NCBI RefSeq assembly: GCF_000524195.1
Contig: NW_020170454.1
Coordinates: forward strand, 279,277 to 343,276
DNA length: 64,000 nt
Origin: Echinococcus granulosus
Lineage: Eukaryota > Platyhelminthes > Cestoda > Cyclophyllidea > Taeniidae
Reading direction: 5' to 3'
The translations under genes were made by a program, and so were the position numbers. Below, piece after piece: positions 47,430 through 61,600 of this stretch. Every line of letters begins with the position of its first letter. Positions within the stretch are counted from its first letter, which is position 1. The notes beneath the pieces are model-generated. The model had not been told where the DNA came from, ran no database searches, and worked only from the letters and a program-made list of their open reading frames with translations.

Positions 47430-50400
47430 ACATTTATTCGGGCATTTTGGTTGTACGTTGGCTAAAATGCTTCTGCTTTCTTAGGAGATACTTCTCTTTC
47501 AAAATGGGGCCAAGTTTTGTTGGTTTGAGCGCAAGAGCGCACCGCGTTCCGTGATTGTTCCACGTAGGATATTGAAGTCCTGCATTGGTTCTTCCTGTTA
47601 GTGGAAGAAATAATCTTTCTAAGAAGGCAAACATGAAAAAACGCAATTTTTAGAGTTCCTTATTATTAATAATTTTTACCAACGTGACAGGTATGTGGGG
47701 CCCCCGGCTTCCTCATCCGAGCCTGTGATACACGCATATGTGTAAATTACCACTTAGTAGGTTGCGCCGCCGACTTGCAGAAAAATCGCATTACAAACGG
47801 ATTGGGTAAGTTGAATGAAATAGGGAAGATGCAGTATTATAGTGAGTTAAAACCAGAAATTGAATTTTTTGGTTTTTGATCAACAGTTGAACATTCTGAT
47901 GGCAGAGGCGTTAAAACGAAATAGGCGATGATGGCCTTATTAAAACATTTTTTACACTAATGCAAACAGGTCATAGAAGGCTTGGCTTTAACTGTTCCGC
48001 AAATTGCTTTGGAAATCAGGTCGCTTTGTTCCAGCTTAAATTGGATTAAATACTGGTGAATCGAAAAACATGCCAATCCTTTGATTTAAAATGGTTGAAA
48101 TAACTTAACCATCTTTTGCCATTCCGTTACATTTAACAACTATTATATGTAACTCTGAATTCATGAAAGCTCTTCAAGTTTCATTTGTCAATGGAGTAAT
48201 CATCGCCGAAGAGAGATGCTATAAGAACAAGCCAATAATACATACGCAAAATATTTTAAATGGCAAAGATAGCAATAAAATCAGGGGAACTTATCATCAG
48301 TTAGGTCAGTAAATGGCAAATCGTATACAAAGAAAAAATAAACGATTTTGGAAATGGGGGCCTTGAATTACGCAAAGGACAAAAGCTTGAACCACTAGAG
48401 GTCCCTGTAAGGGGAGAATAGCCAAGTAAAACAGTCTGCCGCACCAGCAAACTGATGCGTACCTATCTTTTCATGAATAATGAAGCCTAATAGAATAGCA
48501 AAACTTTGGCACTGTCGCAGCAGCAACTCGTGCCGAACATGACCCAACCCGTTCTACCATTCCATACATCTATGCCAAAATTTTTGTCAACCAGTACATA
48601 AGCATATGTCAAACATATCTCGCCCAATACAAATTTGCCTATCTATATTCTATTCTTGAAAAGAATTAATGAAACACTTTTATCCAAACATACCCACCTT
48701 TGACGTTGTTAGGAGGAAATTGCCAATTTTGACTGCAACCCAAATATCATTCAAGTTTTTTGCAAAAGGCTGACACAGTGAATAGACAGAAAACAAATCA
48801 TGATTTGACATCGAATTCCACTATTTGTCATCCCGGAGAAATGATCGGGGGGAAGTTTCTGAAAGGTGGCTCTAAATACTTCCTTAAAACATAGAGCCGT
48901 AAACATAAAAGGATCAGTTTTATACTACTTTTATCGGCGCACAGACGACAAGCAACTACAAATCAAAACTCTTCAAACGTACTTATATTGTTCTTTCAAG
49001 TCAATTAAATGACACTAAATTAAGCATTGACTAAGATTGGCTACTACGAGCCATTCACTTTTGAATGAATATCTTCTGCTGAATGTGAACACTCTACTAA
49101 GCTCATCTAGGTAAACATACATAATGTTGTGCATTTTCGAATCCTAATTGCAAAAATATGATATTTTTGAGCAAAACTAAAGCCAACACTAATCTCCTTG
49201 TGGCAAAATGGTCGGCACTAGGTGGAACAATTTACCTCAAAGTTATGCTTCCAAGACTGTATTTTCTGATTGAATTTCAGCAGAAGCACAGAAATTAGGG
49301 ACTTTTGGAACCACGACAGGTAGAATGAGACTTAGTAAGAAATAATTGTAATTATGATTAACCCATCTTGATCGCCCCATATAAAAGTTATGTAAAATGA
49401 CTGGGTGGGAGAAAAATTATTACAGCATCGCTATCATCAAAACTAAGGTGATAAGTAGATCCACTTTAGGAAAAGTTTCGGTGTAAACAATGGTTCCATT
49501 GTGAGGTAGGCGTATAGCAAAACCGCCGAATGTGATTATAGAAATTATGTAGACATATGAACGTAAAACTGTCCGACTTCTAAGCACTTCGCTTTTAGAA
49601 GTTTTACCCCCCCCCAGGATTAAGAAGGGCAAAGGGTTGGCCTTAAATGAAAGCGGTACTTAAAAGTTTGTTGTATGAAGGGAGGAAGACCAAGTGAATT
49701 TCCAAGTTGAAAATAATCNNNNNNNNNNNNNNNNNNNNNNNNNNNNNNNNNNNNNNNNNNNNNNNNNNNNNNNNNNNNNNNNNNNNNNNNNNNNNNNNNN
49801 NNNNNNNNNNNNNNNNNNTTGGAGTCTGCAGAATTCATCATTATCGTTTCTAAGGGAAATTTGTGCCAAACGGAGACCTCAGAATTAATTTAACACATGA
49901 AGAAGTTAAATTTGCTGTGTGAAAATTTCATGTAAATTTAGTTATGATTACCTGTTTTTGCTTATCTTTTTGCTTATCTCGCCCTAGAAGGATCTGCCGG
50001 TAGGACAAAATCACCATCATTTGCTCCTTATGCAACGTCGTCACACGGCAAATTATGCGTCGATCAGACGTTCTTCAAGGTGGCTGAATGTGCACAGAAT
50101 CGACTGCCAAACGTGCGGCCAGTTTTGAGACATCACTTTTCTGCACATGTCCCACTGCGGCTCGGCATCTTGCGACTTTTACGTCTTTATTTACATGTGG
50201 TATGGCTTGGCCTTACACGCTGATCTGTGTACGCACCACGCTTTGCCTGCTATGCTCAGCATCTTGCGACTCTTATAAACTTTTCATGATCTGCAGGCTC
50301 GAAAATGATAATGAGGAATGCATGACATTCCATACAGATACAGTAGCATTCCTTATGGTAAAATTCCTAGTCTGACTCAAAGGAATATTTTTGCCTAAGA

Positions 50401-50790
50401 ATTGCTTTTTAGTGATGCAAAAATCAGGTAATTAACTAAACAAAATCGGGCTCTTTAAAATATCAAGCGCATATGCCATTACAACACCTCTAACGCCATC
50501 GCCTGCCATCCCATTGGACCTTTATGAGTGCTCGAAGAAGTATGAGCACACTAGAAAAAGGTGAGACAATCTTTAATGAGGTTGGAAACACCTACGTCTC
50601 CCATTTCCCAGACATCCACTTTGACCACCAAACAGGGTCGTTCAACGCATCCACAAAGCCATCACTCTCTATCAGCAATCACGATTCGACCACAAGCTAG
50701 TCCCTCAGCGAGTGCAAAATTTGTGAAATTGTCCTTTCCTTGCTTTGTCACAGGGCAGCAGACATTGAAAACAAGCCGATTTATGAAATA
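47430..50790 (-). pseudogene. Decayed, intron-containing partial copy of C2CD3 (copy 2)
   Basis: Runs parallel to 1-3060 in the same orientation. Matching pairs: 47540-47610 with 120-215 (last C2 exon; reads GTITERGALL against GTITERGALVW, then frameshifts); 48710-48850 with 820-970; 49030-49310 with 1190-1440; 49460-49520 with 1668-1725; 50460-50545 with 1840-1955; 50555-50740 with 2820-3010 (reads NFTNFALAEGLACGR against NFTNFSLAEALAYGR). The exon at 2150-2515 and part of its neighbour are missing from the copy. Introns are retained, so this is a DNA-level segmental duplication and not a retrocopy. Frameshifts and lost splice borders make it non-coding. A 100-N gap lies inside. Confidence 0.82.
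49719..49818. other. Assembly gap (100 N)
   Basis: A run of 100 N within the C2CD3-derived copy, which suggests the duplicated sequence was hard to assemble. Confidence 0.99.
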
Positions 50791-52069
50791 AATCCAGGCA
50801 AGACTAAAATTTGATAAATGGAGGCTGCAAATGATGAAGCAGTGCTGTGTGAGGTGCAAGGGGGAGCGAACCTTGTGTGCAGTGCTTTACGTTGGTCTCC
50901 AGTTGACCTGTGGGGAACACGTAGGCGTTTGTTTTCATCTGTTGTCGTTTTTCGTCCACCATGTGTGAAGTAGGGAGGTTTTTTCGGGCATGCTGACATT
51001 AATGAATATTAGTGAGTGAGTCAACGTCTTCCTGAAGTTCCTCCCTGAGGCTCTCTGTCAACTTGCGTGGTGCATGTGCCATCGCTAATAGCAGATCCAA
51101 TTCCAGGCTCACTGTATAACAGGTAACCGCCGTGGGATTAACTCAGCCAGTATGTATAGCAGTTGGATCGAAATTCCAGTACACGATTGGTGGTGGTGGA
51201 TCACGCAATTTCTGGGACTCCTAATCACCAAGGTATGACATTTCATTCACATGAGCAATTGCAACTCAGACCTCGGTGACGACTTGGCGCAGGTCAAATG
51301 GCATTACTCTTAATTACTTCGTTCAAGCCGCATAGATGGGGCTGAACGCCACTTCTTCTTCTGTCCCATTTCAAACAAACATATCAAGTCCATTTGTGGC
51401 AACAGGTCTTATCTTCACGGCATTTTGATTTCTGTGTATTTCTTTTTTCTTTTTGCGAAAGACACCAAAACATAGCCCGGATGGAATAATACTGATTATA
51501 ATTCAACACTGTGGAACTAGCCGCCGTCTTTTTGGGTTTTACGTGTCTGACCACTGAAGCCTTGGATGTCCTTAAATCACTGGCGTGACAGTGTACCTCT
51601 AAGATCACCCACCCAATCACCTGAATCCGCTCTTAGCTGGTTCCTATTTAAAGCCTTTTAAAGATGGCGTATCTGGGTAGCTATATCAAAACAAGTATTG
51701 ACACTTTCACCATCTCATACCACTTGTTTGCCATTACTTTGCTAATATATTTGCAAACAATTTTTGATTAGTTCACACTAAATTAATCTTGATGGGAGGT
51801 AGTGAGCCTTTCGTAGAAAGGAAATAATAAAGATTCTTCACTTAATCCTCTCTTTTCTCTGCGTATTCTTTGTAATGTCACCACTCCTTGACATACTTTT
51901 GCATTCGCTGAATGGACTTCCTGAAGGAACCGCATGCATTTACATAGCTGCGCTAAAGATTCATCCCAATATCCATGTTTTACTATCTTTTTTAAACCAC
52001 CTTTAGACGACATGGAAATAAGTAAGCTTTCCCACTGGCAGTTATGCAATTTTTCGAAGATTGTTTTTC
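50790..52069. other. Sequence between two C2CD3-derived fragments
   Basis: No recognised gene. On minus, 52049-51783 is an uninterrupted frame of 88 codons (contains FLQEVHSANAKVCQGVVTLQ) with reasonable composition but no recognised domain, and its 5' end overlaps the start of the neighbouring inverted fragment region. It could be a small exon of an unknown gene or chance. Confidence 0.3.
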
Positions 52070-52620
52070 TTCTGAAGAATTTACTCGAAGATTTAACCCT
52101 CTGGTGTCAACGTACTCGTCTTTGGCGGAGCATTTCCGAGCTTTCCGCTCCCAGTCTTCCTCCTAATTCCATATGTGATAATTTTATAATCATCGTCGTT
52201 CCCTAGCATTGTGTGAATGGAGATATTTAACCACCGCGGTGTCTTGCTTTAGCCTTTGATCAAAATGATGACCTTAAAATTCTACCAATCCCTTTGATAG
52301 CTTTTTCAAAACCCTGGATGCAACGCTTAATGATCCAATAAATGCGGTGAATGTTTGTTGTTCAATTTTAAGCTAATCAAAATGCGACAGTCCCGACATT
52401 TCCTTCCCTAAACGTAACCGCTAACGTCATCAAATTTACCATTTATTGCACTCATCACCTCCCTCTACAAAATATCATCTGCTAATCCTTCGAAGTGCCT
52501 AAGGCTTCTCCGAAAACCCTTAGGATGCGGACCACTTTTGCCAAACCGATGAGGTCGCTGCTGTCAGAATTGCTGTTGCATCGACTAAGAGAGATAAATA
52601 AAAGCCAGCGACTTCAAAAG
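52070..52620 (+). pseudogene. Inverted decayed copy of two internal C2CD3 exons
   Basis: Plus-strand sequence matches the minus-strand C2CD3 exons at 8900-8522 and 8452-8195, in the same order with an intron between. First block (52086-52330): EDLTLWCQRTRLWRSISE against EDLTLWCQRIHLCRGISK, then nucleotide similarity continues through the GTGTGAATGGAGATA and ATCAAAATGATGACCTTAAAATT-like segments. Second block (52480-52580): KASPKTLRM against KASPKTLRV. A stop follows IIIVVP where the parent reads VPQRG, and further indels break the frame. It is non-coding and in opposite orientation to both the parent gene and the copy at 47.4-50.8 kb. Confidence 0.78.
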
Positions 52621-55600
52621 TTATCTGCACTTTTTATTTTAAGTTTTAATTTGCACCACTATGGACGGAATGCATTCCTGCTTTTTAATACCTCCCTTAG
52701 ATTCGGCTAGGCGCTTTGCTACGTTTGAAGCCACCCATTATCCAGAATCAGCCTCCGTTTGTAGACCTTGTTTCGTCATTTCGCTCTAAATGCCTACGGT
52801 TTGTTGTATATAGTGTCTTAATTACACAAAGCTGGACCGGCCTTCATTGTGTTTACCTTGAAATACTCCACATTAATTAACTCTCGCCCGCATCCCCAAA
52901 ACGCCGGTTGTGTAACTAACCCTAGACACACCCAAAACATTCAACTTTTTAACTAGCTAATGCTGTTGCACTCTGTTGAGTCCTTCTGGCACTTCTTCTC
53001 CTTCTATTTCCCTGATCCCTATCGGCCATGAGAATGCCCTCAGAGCGCCAAATGGTCCGTCAATTTACGGTAAGCATCGCCTCTGCACGGAGGTAAGAAG
53101 GCACTTTGTCCAAGCTCTATTATGAGAGGTGTAGTCCCTTTTGTCAACTGGATTTAAGTAATCACTGCCTGTGTAACTGTCGAGACTACATGATGCTTCA
53201 CGTTGACTAGGGAAATCTTAAAATATACACATCCACCCATGATTTGTCACTTAAGTTTAAATGAACCAGTGCTACCGTATGCATGACAATCTCAATTATG
53301 ATTAAATAATGTGGGGGTTTCGCCACGTAATTAAAGTTTTAGCAGGAGAGAGCTTTAGTTTTACCAATAGAAGCCTAAGCTTGATCCAGTGGCTGATATT
53401 CACAAGCAGTTGGCATAAAGTGAAAAATAGGTTTTAGATCGAGTCTACTGGCAGTCTGAACTCAACTACTCCACTGTATAATAACGTCCATCATGTCAGA
53501 ATCCAATATCGTTCACTTGTAAAATAAATACAAGGAAAGGAAGATGTAAACCTACCATAATTTGGGTTGCACGTGTTTTTATTAAAATCCACTTAAATGT
53601 CTATAGTAAAGGCCACACTTGCAAAACCGTTCAGATCCTACTAAGTAACATAAAGAACAGGTACACTAAGTTCTCTTTTTTACCTCCTCCTTTATCTTCT
53701 CAACTTCTGTACATTAATTGTTTTTAATATCGATAATACCAAGTGGATTCCTTCCTGTACGTCACCCATATAACAGTCTGATTTTCATAGCCAATAACAG
53801 CCATCAGGTAGGATGCTGACAATTCGTATCAAGGCCCACTTTTGCACACTTTAAAGGTACGTGCATCTGCAATGCTTCAAACCTCGATTTTGACCTCGGA
53901 ATTGTAGATTTCCACGATGCTTCTGAAGGCAATTGGTAGGCGGCACTACTACTGCTACTAAATAACGATAGAGGCCATGATGCTAAGGTTCGGTATCCTA
54001 GATCATAGAGATGCAAAATCCTACGTAGTTACTGAAGAGCTCCCTTTATCTTTTTCTGAGTGACAATCTCAACATTTGCCTGAGTCAGCCTTCTCCTTCG
54101 GCAGTAGCAGTTCATTATGTTAAATGGGTTCATTAGCTATCCGGCTGCAAAAATGGCAAAATGAGTTGCCATGCCAGTGAGACTGTTATTTCCTTGATTA
54201 ATAATAGCACACGCTGCAGCATTGTGAATGGTTTCAGTGCCGCATATATTCTTCTGGGCATAAGACATCAAGCAAAGTTCGATGTGGCAGGTGTTGGCAT
54301 ATTTCAAAATTATCTGGCTTTCCGTTTCGTGTAAAAGTCACATCTTGTGAAGGGTAGAGTGTTTTTCAAAAGGTCTCCTTTGATCACCATCCGCCATTGG
54401 CCACCGCGTTTGAATCGGGAACTCGTCGGAAGTTGGCACTTGGTCTGGTGGCTTTTCCGTAGTGACTTCGCAAAATCAGCTATTCACAGTGTACACATTT
54501 TAGCTAAGGGAGTTAGCTTTGCTATCCAAACAATGCACGTAAAATCGCCACACTTAAAAATAAGGCTTTCACATCCTTATTACCAAATGTAGCATATGGG
54601 TCACTCTCGTAGTCATAAAGGACATGGTGATAGAGAAGATTCGTTTATCGACAGTTTTTAGAAGAAATAGAAGACCACAAATCTTTACCTTTCGTGCAAC
54701 TAGGACTGCGGTGAACCTCATAACGATCAAAAGTCCCACAGGTTTGGCAACTATATTCTTACTACTTTAAGGTAGCTAGTTTTGGTAAGGAAAATAAGGC
54801 AAGTAGTGTACAAGGTCGCAATGATTGCAGTGCGTGCATTCAGATCCGTCCAGTTAATTTAACATGGTCACTTCAAGTTACTTCAATAACGTAAGTGGCA
54901 CTGTGCGTAACTCTGTCCGACATCTATTTTAAAATAAGGAGTTTCGTTACTAGTTTGCAACGACTAATTTGTTTACTTTTTGTAGGTGAATAAAATTACA
55001 CAAATATCATGGATTTCGGAGGTTAACTCAAGGTTGCAAAGATGAAATGAGTGGAACGACGCCCCAATGGTACTAGTGTGTTCTTTTAATCATTAAATCT
55101 CCCTCCTTTTCCTGGTTACACAACTTGAGATCAGCCTGCTTAAGTGAAATGAGTGGGTTGGTTAATGAAGAGATGGTTTCAAGGTCACGCAACAAGCAAT
55201 TACTTTGAGGGACAAGTAGGAGACGTCGTTGCGGGAAAAGTCGAGATGAGCCGAGACGTCACTGACTTACACGTGTATACATTGATGCCTACGTCGTGAA
55301 TATATGCCAGAACCCGATTAGTAGATCACCGGCAAGACTCCACACAAACGCCGCAAAGTTAAACCTGCCATTAAGATGGAAAATGACACCTGGATTAGGT
55401 ATCAGTACACTGACAAACCAGGAGCTCAGCACGGTACTTAGTTAATGGACATATTGTCAAACAAATTTCAGGTGCCGCTTTTGTCTGCAAACGTTCATCT
55501 GTTTCAAAGAACCGAAATGAACCAAGATGACGGTACGGCAGGCGTCTACGCGGAATGCAGACATCACATGACGACGAAAAACCGTCACTACGGCCTTTCA

Positions 55601-58600
55601 CTGTGAAAGGAGATTATGTGATCGTCTCTACTGCATAATTACATGCCTTTTTCTCGCCCTCCCATTAAAGTTATCTTTAATCACAGCCAGGGTTATCCTT
55701 TGTTTTCCACTTTCTTCTCCACTCCACTCCTTACTTGCTCTTATGGAAAGTGCTTTGCATTTTACCACTTTCTGCCCACACACATTCATCAGCAATTTCA
55801 GATGTTTCATAGTTTGTGTCCTTTTCTTCCCATTCTTCCCTACAATCGGCATACTTTTACACTGGATGAAATCAAGCGTCTACTGAGATCAAACCATTTT
55901 CATATCAGATATTTCTGTCTGAACAGCATTGTGGTAGCTTCTGTTTCGGCAGTCCACATGTTATTTACGTCAAACATACATGTGTTAAGTAAGAGCCTAT
56001 TGTCATTTAATTAAGGAAACGGTGTTGTTGTTTAATAACAATAACTCGTAGGATGCACAAGATCCGATGACACATGAGAATGTTCTTAGAGGTAATTTGA
56101 AGGGGCTTCCTAATCATTGCAAATCGAGCCTCCAATACTCCTTTAGCTTGGTATCACTCAATAAATTACAGGTAATATGGGGGAAATGTTAAAAATGCAT
56201 CTGCCATAGGTTGCGATTGCCACCCATCTCCCTGTCCACCTATCGTCCCAACAACCTATATGCCTGCCTATCGACTTACGTGAGTAGGATGAATACTAAG
56301 ACCTAGGCAATGATCAAGGCTTCTTTCCATCAACAGTCTATTCTCTGGTTTGTAGGTGCATTTCAGAAGTGGTTGACTTATAGAAGCATCAGTCGGAGGT
56401 ACAAAAGAAAAGGGGACTGTGTCTATGTAGTCTTCACAACTTTGTGGGTAGTGGTTGTGTTGTCTGAAGCAGGACGGATGCCCTCCTTTATCTTCAGCGG
56501 TGCATATTTCCCTTTAGACTCAATGATGGTAAAGACGACAGTTTAAACCTTTACTACTGCTTTATCCGTCTTTGTATCTCTCATTAACGTGTTTCCTTCT
56601 ATGTGGTGCTTTTATTGCATTAACGGATATATTCTCGGTCTGCTCACATCGAGTGGTTAGCAATGTCCATCTAAAAATGCACAATTCTTCAGCCAAGGTC
56701 CACGTTACATGCATTTGGCGCACAAGCATACTATGGGTCTGGTGAAATGTAATTCTAAATAATCACTGACAAAGAACAGTTTAAAGAATGATGTCTTTTC
56801 TAGACATCTTTGCATGCTTCGTGTAAGTTAGCCCAAAGGTCAGTCTTAGTTGCAGCCGGCACAAAGTCAAATAATATTCGTCAATCATAAGTTGTAGTTG
56901 ATGAAAGTGGTGGCGGAAACATGGGCAACCACAAGAGTGCTTATGGTATGAGACCAGTAACCCTCCAGAGAGATGGATGAGGCGGTGGTCGCTATCAACC
57001 TTGGACGAAAGACAAACAAAAAATAAGTCTCCAGGTGCTTCCCTTTTCGATTATATCAAAGCCTGCGATGCAAAGTTGATGCTTTTAAACACTCATCGGC
57101 ACCCCTAGAATGGTCTACATCTACCCTTAGTGAAAGCAGCACCAAAACTTCTTCTATGTTTGTCCCTAGCCGAACCGTAGACATTCCAAACCGATACAAT
57201 GTATCACGTTTGCATCCGAGCCCAAGTTACATACGACGCTGGCATCTAATGCTCACCAATGGATAGACACACTCACTTTTGTTTTTACTGCATGCACCAG
57301 TCCATCAAAACGCATCAAGGGTAGTTGTCATACACAGCCTCAAGGAACCGCCCTCTCTTATGCATCCGAAAACTCACGAATTGCCACCACCACCACTACA
57401 TGTTATGTAGTCGGCTTAGAAGCGAACCACATCCAGGAATTGCACCCAACACTGATTTGAAGACAATGAGCACAATATAAGGTCAAAAACAGCACACTGA
57501 AATTTAGCTATTATGTAATATGAAAGGCAGAGCGACACAAGGCAAACACTCAAAGTATGCGAATGCTATAGAGGGCGATTCCTGTCCACACTTTCCATTG
57601 AAAACTTGAGTGCCACAAAAAGCCAGCTGCAGTAGCGTAGCGAATGCAGACAGAAAGCGCTCTACCCCGGGGGACAGGTTGGAAGGAACAGATACTCCGG
57701 CAATGTAATTCAGAGCAAATGGTTTTCTTACGCACCGATCTCGTTTGCATCACAAATGCGATGTCATCGAATGCAGTGGCTCAGCACCCGCACTCACAAC
57801 TCCATATCCTAAGGCAGCTGCGTCTTTAGCTACAAATATCTGCAAAATAGTCAAACTTCCCTCAGACAACAGTCGCAATGCCACACTCGACCGAACAATC
57901 AACTCCCAAATCGGCAATCTGTCAAGAATCTACTGGTGCACCCAGCCACCGCCGCCTGCATCGCATGCAAGTATTTTTATTACTTCGCAGACAGCCCTAG
58001 AAAGCAAAACCAATTTTGCAATCAAGGAATTAAATATTCTCCAAAATAAAAGTAGTAAGGAGAAGAATAAATTGGTTTCGATTTGTTCAAGATTTTGTCG
58101 GATAACGCACTACCTGACCTGTTAGATCCTGCTTCTCCCTCGCGTCGCACATCACTTTTGTTACCTACCTAATATCTGCTCAGCTTTAACGCAGGTCTCT
58201 CCCTCCCGAGAACAAATGGCGCCATAGGAGCCTTTTGTATTTCAACAAACTTGCAGAAGACGATAAATAATGGGTCAGTTGTTATTCCAACCCTTCCTAA
58301 GCCTCACAAACCTATTCAAAGTAATGAAACCGCCACAATCACACACGCCTTCCACTAACTCCACTTTATATTTACCAATGCGCTACACGTAATGTGGCAC
58401 TTTTATGAGATGACTTTTAGATTTACATCTATACCTAGTAAACACTAACGTTTGCATCGTATGGGAATTGATGCATGTGGAGCAGACGTGATTTTAAGTG
58501 GTCAGTCATGTAAAACAGGTTCTTTTATTGTTAAACATTGAGCTATATCTCAGTAGAGTCCCAAATACAATCTTAAGCATTACCTTCAACTCGTTTCAAA

Positions 58601-61600
58601 TTACACACAGTTCCATTGAAAAGAACTCAATCAAAGCTGTACCCAGAAATTTGGGTGACGTAGTCGCGACGCATGAAAGTTTGCTATAACATTTCAAACA
58701 AACACTTTCAGGCCCCTAAAAAGCCATTCGTTTACTTTTGGCTCAACCTGGGACACCAACTCATACCAAATCTGAACTTTGGGTAGGTGATTATTGAGGT
58801 CATTACAAAACCTGGCGCTGATGTTTTAACTAGAAATGCAGAAGTCCATGAATGCTCAGAACGTAAAGTGTCTGCCGTAATACTTATGTTGTTTTAATGT
58901 GCCTTTCAGGGAGGAGGCAATCAGGAAATTCAAATTTTGTAACCGGATCGTCCTCTCCCTTACCTAGTGACTGCGGCTCCCCTCCTTCTTGAATATTGTA
59001 TTTTCCCTATCCATCTTGTCGCCTTTACTAAAGATGTCCAAAGCAAATTAACCGGGCTTGTCTAGGAACGCTAGGAATCGGGAAGCGGAGACCGAGGAGC
59101 CTCGCTCCACACTGCTGAGCGTGAATTATGTTACAGATGCAAATATTATAACAAATTGGACAGTACAGCTTTCCCACGGAATAACTATGCAATGACTTGT
59201 GGCTAAAGGGTAAAAGTAAGGTGTGTCCACCAACCACCCCCAAAAAGCGTATATTAATCCAAATTCTAGGAAGCATGCAATTAAGTAATCTACAAAACTA
59301 TACAGCAGCCCATAGGCACTATATCCCAGTTAGGTAATTAAACATAAAAAATTGCTTAAATTGAAAATGAACACAAGCTGCGGTCAAATTATTTCCCCAC
59401 TGTAAAATAATATATGTTAACATAAAACGTTTCTAGGTGGCAAAATAAAGTAAAATATACTATCTAACTTAGGGTGATTTTTTGAAAGACACTCATGTGC
59501 TGAACAATAAATTAAAAACCATCAAAGTCACTAATAATATTACTCTTTTCTTGTATAGACATGCATTCTTAGTAGCGAATTTTCGAGCTAATTTTCGCCG
59601 GTGTTTTCGGTTCTAATCATAGTACAATGGCTTTTTTTGATAATTATTTGCTGCATGAACTACATTTATCTTCTCATTCAAGGTCAGCGGGCATCTGTGT
59701 GATTGGCTGGCCTACTTGTTCATTCCTCCGCACGTCAATGGATTTATCCCGCGTTAATTGGATTGTATTACCATGGAACAGGGTAAGCAAGTTTTTTTAA
59801 GGACAAGTGTTTTTTTGTGGCTCTGGGTGGTGGGAACGGGTTGTCTTCATGTCAGCGCACGTTTATAGGTGAGTATATAAGAGGTGTGGGGAATCCCGTT
59901 TTTACCGTACATAATTGAAAAGTATTTGAAGTCGAAATTGAGTTGGAATTGAATCCACTGTTAACTTTTTTTGCTACCTATATATATTTTGGAGAGTAAA
60001 TCTGTTCCCTCTTTCCAGGCTTATGGTGTTTGTCATTATGCTCACATACTCAAGGAGAGTTTGAACCTGTTAATCCAAAACAACTTCAGTCAATCTATCG
60101 GTTGACTTTGAACTATTCCAGGACAAATGCACGTTTAGCGGGAGTTGGTGTCTGCTTTGTTTCCCTAGCGGTCAAGCAGTAGATGTCGTCTGCTCTTTGG
60201 GGAACCCCGCGAGCGCCGATGTGTCACATCTGGAAGGTCTAAGAATTTCCACCACAGTCGTGTCTTGTATCAGTAGCATTCGTCGTTGTGATTCAACCTC
60301 TTTTCTGTGAGAATACACATGCGCAGCCACGGTTTTGGGGGCTGAAAATGGTTGTTAAGTCCCCAAATTTGTGCCTAAGCTGGTTCAACTGGACTGTGGG
60401 TTATACGTTTTACCAAAGTGAGTGTTTTTTGATTTCCTTATTCTGATCATCTTTCTGATCGAATTTGTTATGCTACGAAAAGGTTCCCACGCTTCTCATC
60501 ACTATTCGTCTGTCGCGCCGCACATATATGAGACATGTGTTCTTTAGCAGTTTATTATAAATAGGGTTGCACTGAATCACGGTTTTTTATAATAATCATT
60601 TATATTTGGAACATCAAAACTGGTGAATATTGTATTTTTTGGTTTTTGAGCAGGATTTTTACCAAGCTGTATAACTAGCTGCATTTGTAATTGCTTGACC
60701 CATGCAATGACTGAGATGCCGTGATGGATGTTCTTGTCAGACAGGCATACCTTAATTGCGAAAAAATTAAGCAATGCCTTCATAGCTGCTATCTTAAGTG
60801 CCGCCTTTGGCTTCCTTTTATATAGATTCATCAGAACTTAGGTCCCGTTCGCTGATTCAGTCCCTTATTTGACCTCATTACCAAGTAGATGCACAAGTAG
60901 ATGGTCTTGAATTTGCCAACTAGAAAGTGTTGAGTTCTACTGCGTGATATTTAAATCGTCAGCTTTGCAACTATTTGGCTGAACGTTGCTTTGCTAGCCT
61001 AATTTAGAACCTTGATTTTTCTATTGTTTTGCTTCGTATTTCTGTAACATGACGCCTATTGCGCCATCAGAGGCTAAATTTAGGTGGTCATTTCTTACAA
61101 AGGGTTATTTTACTTCATCTCATGAAATCCGTCTTCACCATTTCAAGCCGAGTAAGATTGAAGGGTAGGTCTAGACACTCCAATGAAAGTGCTGCCATGC
61201 TATCAGTTAAAGGGCCTTCCATGATCTACTCTTGAAATTCGTATTCAACATCGACGAATGAATCGATGAATCCTTAATACCCTTTCATCGTTTAAAAACT
61301 GATCTATTTTTGAGGTAGAAGTACGGTGATAGTGGAGATGTTATCGGACTAATATGCATAGGCCGCCATTGATAATTGACTGTCTGTTTGAATCTCTCTT
61401 TTAAATGTCTTTTTATTTTTTGTCATGGAGAACGTTCCACGTAACTGTCACTAGCTTAGATCACGTGATCATCTCTAATTTCGTTGTTAAACCGAAATAT
61501 AAGTGGCAAAGTTCATCTGTTTGCTTATTAGTTTCCACCGACCCTGTGATGCTTGCTAGATTTGAAATACTGTATTTTGGGGATTTTTTGAAATTGCATT

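Noticed and set aside
55643..56014. 123-codon plus-strand frame rich in Phe/Ser
   Set aside because: The translation reflects pyrimidine-rich DNA. There is no domain and no splicing support.
57745..58125. 126-codon plus-strand frame
   Set aside because: Composition is random-looking, with no domain, no splice sites and no promoter context.
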